The notes under the pieces: generated by a model
The model's database searches: none
Seen by the model: the letters and a program-made list of their open reading frames with translations, nothing else
Told to the model about the DNA's origin: nothing
Part shown: positions 59,918-64,000 of the stretch, one piece after another
How positions within the stretch are numbered: position 1 is the first letter of the stretch
How the letters are laid out: each line of letters starts with the position of its first letter
Position numbers and translations under genes: made by a program
DNA from: Diacronema lutheri
Taxonomy: Eukaryota > Haptophyta > Pavlovophyceae > Pavlovales > Pavlovaceae
Assembly (NCBI GenBank): GCA_019448385.1
Contig: JAGTXO010000003.1
Location: 310,001 to 374,000 of the forward strand
Reading direction: 5' to 3'
DNA: 64,000 bases

Positions 59918-60948
59918 CGAGCAGCACGAGCGGCGGCTGCAGCAGCGGCGACGAGGGTGACGATGCACGTGCTGCGCGCGGCTGCGAGGAGCTGTCACTC
60001 GACCTCGCCGTCGCGCGCGTCCTCGCTGCCTCCGCCGAGCTGCGCGCGCTCAAAGGGCACGCAGCGTCGATCCTCCACGCGGCGGCCGACTTTGCCGCGC
60101 ACCCAGCCGTGCGCCTCGCGGGCGCGCTCGCGCGCGCACGGCGGATGGCCGAGCCCGACTTTGACGAGCACTTGCCGTCCACAGCGAGCGCCGCCCAACC
60201 GCCGGCCGCGCGCGGCAACGCCCACTCCGCCGCACACCCGTTTCACTCCTGGCGCGCGGGCGCGCGCCGGCCAGTGCTGCCCGCGTCGCGCTCGTGCGCG
60301 TCCGAGCTCGCGCAGCAGCAGCAGCGCGTCGGCCAGCGGCCGGGCGCGCACGGCGCGCTGGCGCACGCACCAGCGCTGCGCAGCGCGCATTCCGCACACG
60401 CCGGCAGCGCCGGCGCGGCGGCCGATGCGTCCGACAGCGCCGACGGCCGCTCGCCATCGCGGACGCTCGTGAGCGGCGTGGCTGAGATGCTCGGCGCAAT
60501 GCCGGAGGCGAGGCTGACGGGCGACGTGCACCAGCTGCTCGCGCAGCTGCACGACGTGCTCGTTGACGGGCAGGCGCACGCCGGCGCGACGGACGCGGCC
60601 GACTGCGCGCTCGTCCCGCTACCGAGCGCAACGAGCGCGCCAGCGATTGGTGGAGGCGGCGCATGCAGCTGGCGCGCCGAGGCGACGGTGGGCGCCGACG
60701 CAAGCGAGGCCGGTGCCGTCGCCGCGGTGGCGAGCGCTGCGCAGCCGGGCTCAGGCCTACCCAGCACTACGGGCGCGATGCAATTGCGTGCATGCGCGCA
60801 CGACGAAGGCCAGGGCGATTCGGCCGCTTCGGCGGGTAACACGCCTCCGCACGGGCGCACGCGCGACACAAAGCAGCCGGGCCACGACACGCGGCGGCGC
60901 ACGTTGTCGCCGGACGGCGCCGGCGTTCTTGCCGGCTATGCGTCGTAG
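51211..60948 (+). CDS. giant protein with two tandem CHAT-protease-like + STAND-NTPase modules and TPRs
   Basis: One open frame of 3,245 codons. Module 1: CHAT-like domain at about 245-535 with catalytic-type His330 (LYLVAHADYD) and Cys425 (VVLGACHSLEAG), split by a polyglycine insert. STAND/NB-ARC NTPase from about 555: PFVGRALEL, Walker A GARGVGKT (591-598), Walker B LVVLDGIDE (660-668). After about 600 low-complexity residues comes a winged-helix-like piece (1291-1380: YTLLGVLGLLPAGAC). An acidic tract lies at about 1475-1510 and TPR-like helices at about 1710-2330. Module 2: a CHAT-like fold at about 2330-2500 with His2375 (LPLIHVLPS) but Ala in the Cys position (VVLWAAGSA), then a second NTPase with GRAGEGKT (2663-2670) and LIVLDRCD (2735-2742). 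Predicted role is a regulated protease/signalling switch (inference). Unrecognised in-frame introns in low-complexity parts are possible. Confidence 0.82.
52321..52420 (+). repeat. GGC/GGA polyglycine tract inside the first CHAT domain
   Basis: About 30 glycine codons interrupted by two or three Cys/Ser, lying between the catalytic His and Cys blocks. It is a low-complexity loop insertion, or possibly an unspliced in-frame intron. Confidence 0.9.
55628..55700 (+). repeat. GAC (aspartate) repeat
   Basis: Near-pure GAC codons give an Asp-rich tract of about 22 residues, preceded at 55525-55565 by a GGCGGA glycine tract. Confidence 0.9.
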
Positions 60949-63451
60949 CTGTTGCCTCGCCCTTCCCTCCCCTTGCGCGGGCCCGCCTCTGACGTGCACG
61001 ACGCGGGCGCGAGCGCGCTGAGCGCGTACACGAGCGCCGCCTGCCAGTTGATCGCGACCTCGTTCGACGCAAATGACCGCCACTCGTCTCGCCACTCTGC
61101 TCGCGCGAAGTGCGCAGGCGGCGCTCGTGTATGCGCTCGGCGCACGCCGCCGCGAGCGCGACGGCGCGAGGTGCTCGCGCACCGGGGAAGGGGCCGCCGA
61201 CGAGGAGGCCCGGCCACGTGTCCTTGAATACAAACGATGGTCGGTGGTGCGGGTTCTCTGGCGGGTTGAAGCCAAGCTTGAGCACCCACGACCTCCGCTC
61301 CTCGTTCCGCCCGAGCAGGTGGTGGAGCGTCGCGGCGGAGACGCGCGTGTGGTCGACGCCCAACGCGCGGCGCGCGGTCTCGAACAGGAGCGCGTGCCTC
61401 GCCGCCTCGCCGTTGATGCCCCACACGGAGACGCCAAATTTGGTGAAGTCACCCATGTGGCGCCCGAACGGATCGTACGACGCGGTGCGCGCCCACTTGT
61501 CCACGACGAGCCGGAGCTGCTCGCCGACCTCGGCAACGAGGCTGGCGTTGCGCAGGTCGGGCGAGCGCGCCGACAGCAGGTACGGCACGATGCCCATGTC
61601 GCGCTGCTGGTTCCACTCGACCAAGTCGGCCACCTTGCACATGGACAGCGGGTCGCGATTGCCCGCGCACTGGGCCGTCGGTGTGTCGAAGAAGCTAAGG
61701 TGCGCTTCGAGCTCGTCAAGGAAGGTCGCGTTGCCCGTGCTCTCGTATAGCTCGCTCAGCGCCCAGATGCGCACGCCGCGGTCGTGATTGGGGTTGCCGT
61801 TGAACTGGCCGACGTAGTCGCCCGTGCTAAAGGCAGAGAGATCGGGAATCACCTCGGTTGGGTGCGCGGCCAGCACCGCGTACGACCGCAGCGCCGCGTC
61901 CATGAGCGCATCGGCATACGCCGGGTCGAAGGGCGCGTACATCCTCGCGCCGAGCGCCGCGACGGCGACCAGATCCGCCGTTGCGGCGGTGCCCCACGGC
62001 GCAAAGAAGCGCTTGGCCCTGGCAGAGCCCAGGCGCGGCCGGGCCGCGCGGGCGTGCGCGCAGGAGCGACGCGCCCGATGCGCGCGGCGTGCCGTGAGCG
62101 CCGCCGTTGCCACCCGCGTGTCGTGTCGCCGCGCGCGCCGGTACGCCGTGCGCCACCTCACCTGTCCGCGTCCGGCAGGGTGCCTCGGCCGACGAACCGG
62201 CTTGGCGTGAGCTTGTGGTACACGCGCCCGTCACGCTTCTGCATCTTGAGCATCCAATCGAGCCCGTACCGCGCCTCTTCGAGTACGTAGGGCATAACGG
62301 GGTGCGCCCTCGGCAGGCCGTCCAGCTCGAGGCACTTGAGCGCGGGCGCATGATGCTGCCACGCGTGGAGCAGCACGCCGACGGCCATCGCCGTGTTCAC
62401 AGTATACTTGCCGTAATCGCCAGCGTCATGGAAGCCGCCCGTGCCGTCTCTGTGGCGCTCGAGCCCTTCCTCGCCCGTGTGGCGCTCGTCGACAAACCCG
62501 TCCTCCATGTGGCACTCGTCGTGTGCGAAGGGCCGGACCGAGATGCCGCGCAGGCTCGCGGTAACGAGGTCGGGATCGGAAAGCGGCTCGGTGCGCTGTC
62601 CACAACGCGCCATGTAGAACGCCGCGAGCGCTTGCTTGAGCGGCGCGCGGTACACGTTCGCGTCGACGACGATGCCGGTCGAATTGCCGCCGCGCGTCTG
62701 GAGGTCATACAGCCCAGCCGCCGTCACGTTGGAGAAATCGACAAAGCACGCGCCCACCCTGCGCGTTTCGTGGCGTAGGGGGGTCGGCGGTTGGCTTGAC
62801 GCGTGCGCGCAGGCTTGCGCGCCGAGCGAGGGCGTGCCGCATGGCCGCGCACCTCTCGAACGGATGCGTTGAGCCGTCGTCTGGCGGCTCGCGCGGCGCC
62901 TCGGTCACGCCGCGCGCGACCAGCGAGCCGTCCGCGTGGCGGCGCAGCTCCCACTCTTCGCCGCACGGCTCGGCGCTTAGCACGGTTGCAACTTTGCCGA
63001 CGTCGTGCGGCATGTAACCCACTGTGTCCATCGCACTGAGGAACGGGCCCGCCGGCCTCGGCCGCTCCGCCCACGAGGGGATGCATACATCCGCCCATTT
63101 GCAGCCGCTCGGCGCGCACGTGCCGCCGCGGTATGCGACGGCGGTGTGCCAAAGCGGCGTCGCCCAGTCGGGCTGAAGGGCAAGCAGCGATCCCTCCGCT
63201 GCCCTGCCCGTGCCGCACTCCTGCGCGCACACGACGCACAGGCAGTCGACGAGTCCGACGCCGCGATGAACGTCGCCCAGCGTCGTCCCGTTGATCGTTT
63301 GCCTCAGGCCTGCGCCGCGGCAGGCTCTGCCCGGGCAGTTAGCGCAACGCACAGGCGAGCCGGTGGCTTCAATCGGCGACGCGGGGCTCGGCGGCACGGT
63401 GGCGCGCGCGCATGCAAGAGCGAGTGCGAGGCGCGCGATCGGCAGGTGCAT
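60936..63451 (-). CDS. glycoside hydrolase family 9 endoglucanase, secreted
   Basis: Four exons, 63451-62823, 62758-62162, 62018-61183 and 61096-60936, give 740 residues with consistent phases. Intron 1 (64 bp) fits GC-AG; introns 2 and 3 are GT-AG. A signal peptide (LPIARLALALACARA) precedes a Cys-rich N-terminal domain of about 200 residues. The GH9 catalytic domain shows GGFHDAGDYGKYTVNTAMA (nucleophile/base Asp pair), ARYGLDWMLKMQ, HLLGRNEERRSWVLKLGF, NPHHRPSF, TWPGLLVGGPFP and SNEVAINWQAALVYALSAL with the Glu expected of the acid catalyst. It would hydrolyse beta-1,4-glucan outside the cell or in the endomembranes. The last 13 bp overlap the end of the CHAT gene. Confidence 0.88.
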
Positions 63452-63704
63452 TTTGATGGGAACTTTTTTGATCGAGTTTCGCGCGCTCCGAGTCCGGGAG
63501 GCCGGGAATTGGGGAGTGGTGGCCGACGCCCCGACGCTTCCACGCGTAAGCCGTCATGAAGCTGACGTGGCGCGGTGCAATCGGGGCTGGCACCAACAGC
63601 GGCGTCGCGGCGCCCGTCTGCCCCGCGCGCCGACAGTGAAGCGATCAACTTGACTCAAGACGGGCACGCGCAGTCGGAACGCACCTGGCAGGCTGGCACG
63701 CCGC

Positions 63705-64000
63705 TTAGTACTCCTCGCCCTCCTCCTCGCCCGCGCCCTCAGCCGACTCGGCGCCGACCTCCTCGTAGTCCTTCTCGAGCGCGGCAAGGTCCTCGCGCGC
63801 CTCGGAGAACTCGCCCTCCTCCATGCCCTCGCCGACGTACCAGTGGACAAAGGCGCGCTTGGCGTACATGAGGTCAAATTTGTGGTCGATGCGCGAGTAG
63901 AGCTCGGCGAAGGCCGTCGAGTTGGCCTCCATCGTGACGGCGCGCATCACCTTTGCGAGGTCGCCGCCCGGCACGACGGTCGGCGGCTGGTAGTTGATGC
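63705..64000 (-). CDS. alpha-tubulin, C-terminal part (5' end outside window)
   Basis: About 98 C-terminal codons: [56 protein letters not shown] and [11 protein letters not shown], ending in the acidic tail GEEEGEEY with the terminal Tyr used in detyrosination. The frame continues past the window edge. The helix 12-side segment reads [17 protein letters not shown], where most alpha-tubulins have QRAVCMISNSTAIAEVF, so this is a somewhat divergent isotype. The 253-bp spacer to GH9 contains nothing recognisable. Confidence 0.93.
   Translation of the reverse strand, partial: INYQPPTVVPGGDLAKVMRAVTMEANSTAFAELYSRIDHKFDLMYAKRAFVHWYVGEGMEEGEFSEAREDLAALEKDYEEVGAESAEGAGEEEGEEY

Noticed and set aside
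1-64000. tRNA, rRNA, CRISPR arrays, bacterial operons or promoters
   Set aside because: None were seen. The region is eukaryotic nuclear DNA, and no cloverleaf-like or repeat-spacer pattern was recognised by eye.

Overview
The window is nuclear DNA from a GC-rich, intron-poor photosynthetic microeukaryote. The evidence is spliceosomal introns (64-464 bp, GT-AG with some GC-AG), alpha-tubulin, TELO2, CCR4-NOT and TIM23 genes, and nuclear genes for plastid fatty-acid synthesis and photosystem II. Psb27 has a bipartite leader with a Phe-containing signal-peptide end, as in complex red-lineage plastids. A haptophyte is the best fit, with a pelagophyte as the main alternative. This is inferred from gene content and style, not from a marker gene.

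Layout. 1-8 kb: an ARM-like/IQ/polyglutamine protein running off the left edge, an ankyrin+STI1-like protein, an XAP5/FAM50 homologue, and a plastid PDZ-like protein whose intron holds a minisatellite. 8-13.2 kb: an AT-richer repeat patch, a truncated and decayed Helitron, and about 1 kb with nothing recognisable. 13.2-18.1 kb: a Sel1-repeat/MYND protein, a helical-repeat protein, and a second ARM-like/IQ protein paralogous to the first gene. 18.17-22.58 kb: a young, apparently complete Mutator-like (MULE) transposon with 416-bp terminal inverted repeats and a perfect 9-bp target duplication. It sits in what was a roughly 98-bp divergent promoter between the IQ gene and TELO2. 22.6-33.2 kb: TELO2, plastid enoyl-ACP reductase, an F-box protein, CNOT3/NOT3 and a Tim17/22/23 protein. 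33.2-37.5 kb: a relic of a fatty-acid-hydroxylase gene, an unknown protein, and a decayed kinesin-light-chain-like TPR gene. 37.8-51.1 kb: plastid glycerol-3-phosphate acyltransferase, a conserved unknown, SWS1/ZSWIM7, the intact fatty-acid hydroxylase, a cis-prenyltransferase, an RlmJ-type methyltransferase, a GTPBP1-like GTPase, a membrane unknown, Psb27, a selenoprotein W-like gene with its SECIS element, and a TMEM70-like protein. 51.2-60.9 kb: one 3,245-codon open frame with two tandem CHAT-protease-like plus STAND-NTPase modules. 60.9-64 kb: a four-exon GH9 glucanase and the 3' part of an alpha-tubulin gene.

Genes are very tightly packed. Divergent pairs commonly have start codons 12-150 bp apart, and convergent pairs end within about 50 bp of each other or overlap (GH9 and the CHAT gene share 13 bp). 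Five or so products appear plastid-bound (PDZ-like protein, enoyl-ACP reductase, GPAT, Psb27, perhaps the prenyltransferase), but there is no operon-like pathway. The two items most likely to be under-described are the tandem CHAT-STAND protein and the membrane-anchored selenoprotein W-like gene, whose TGA codon would make ordinary gene callers miss it.
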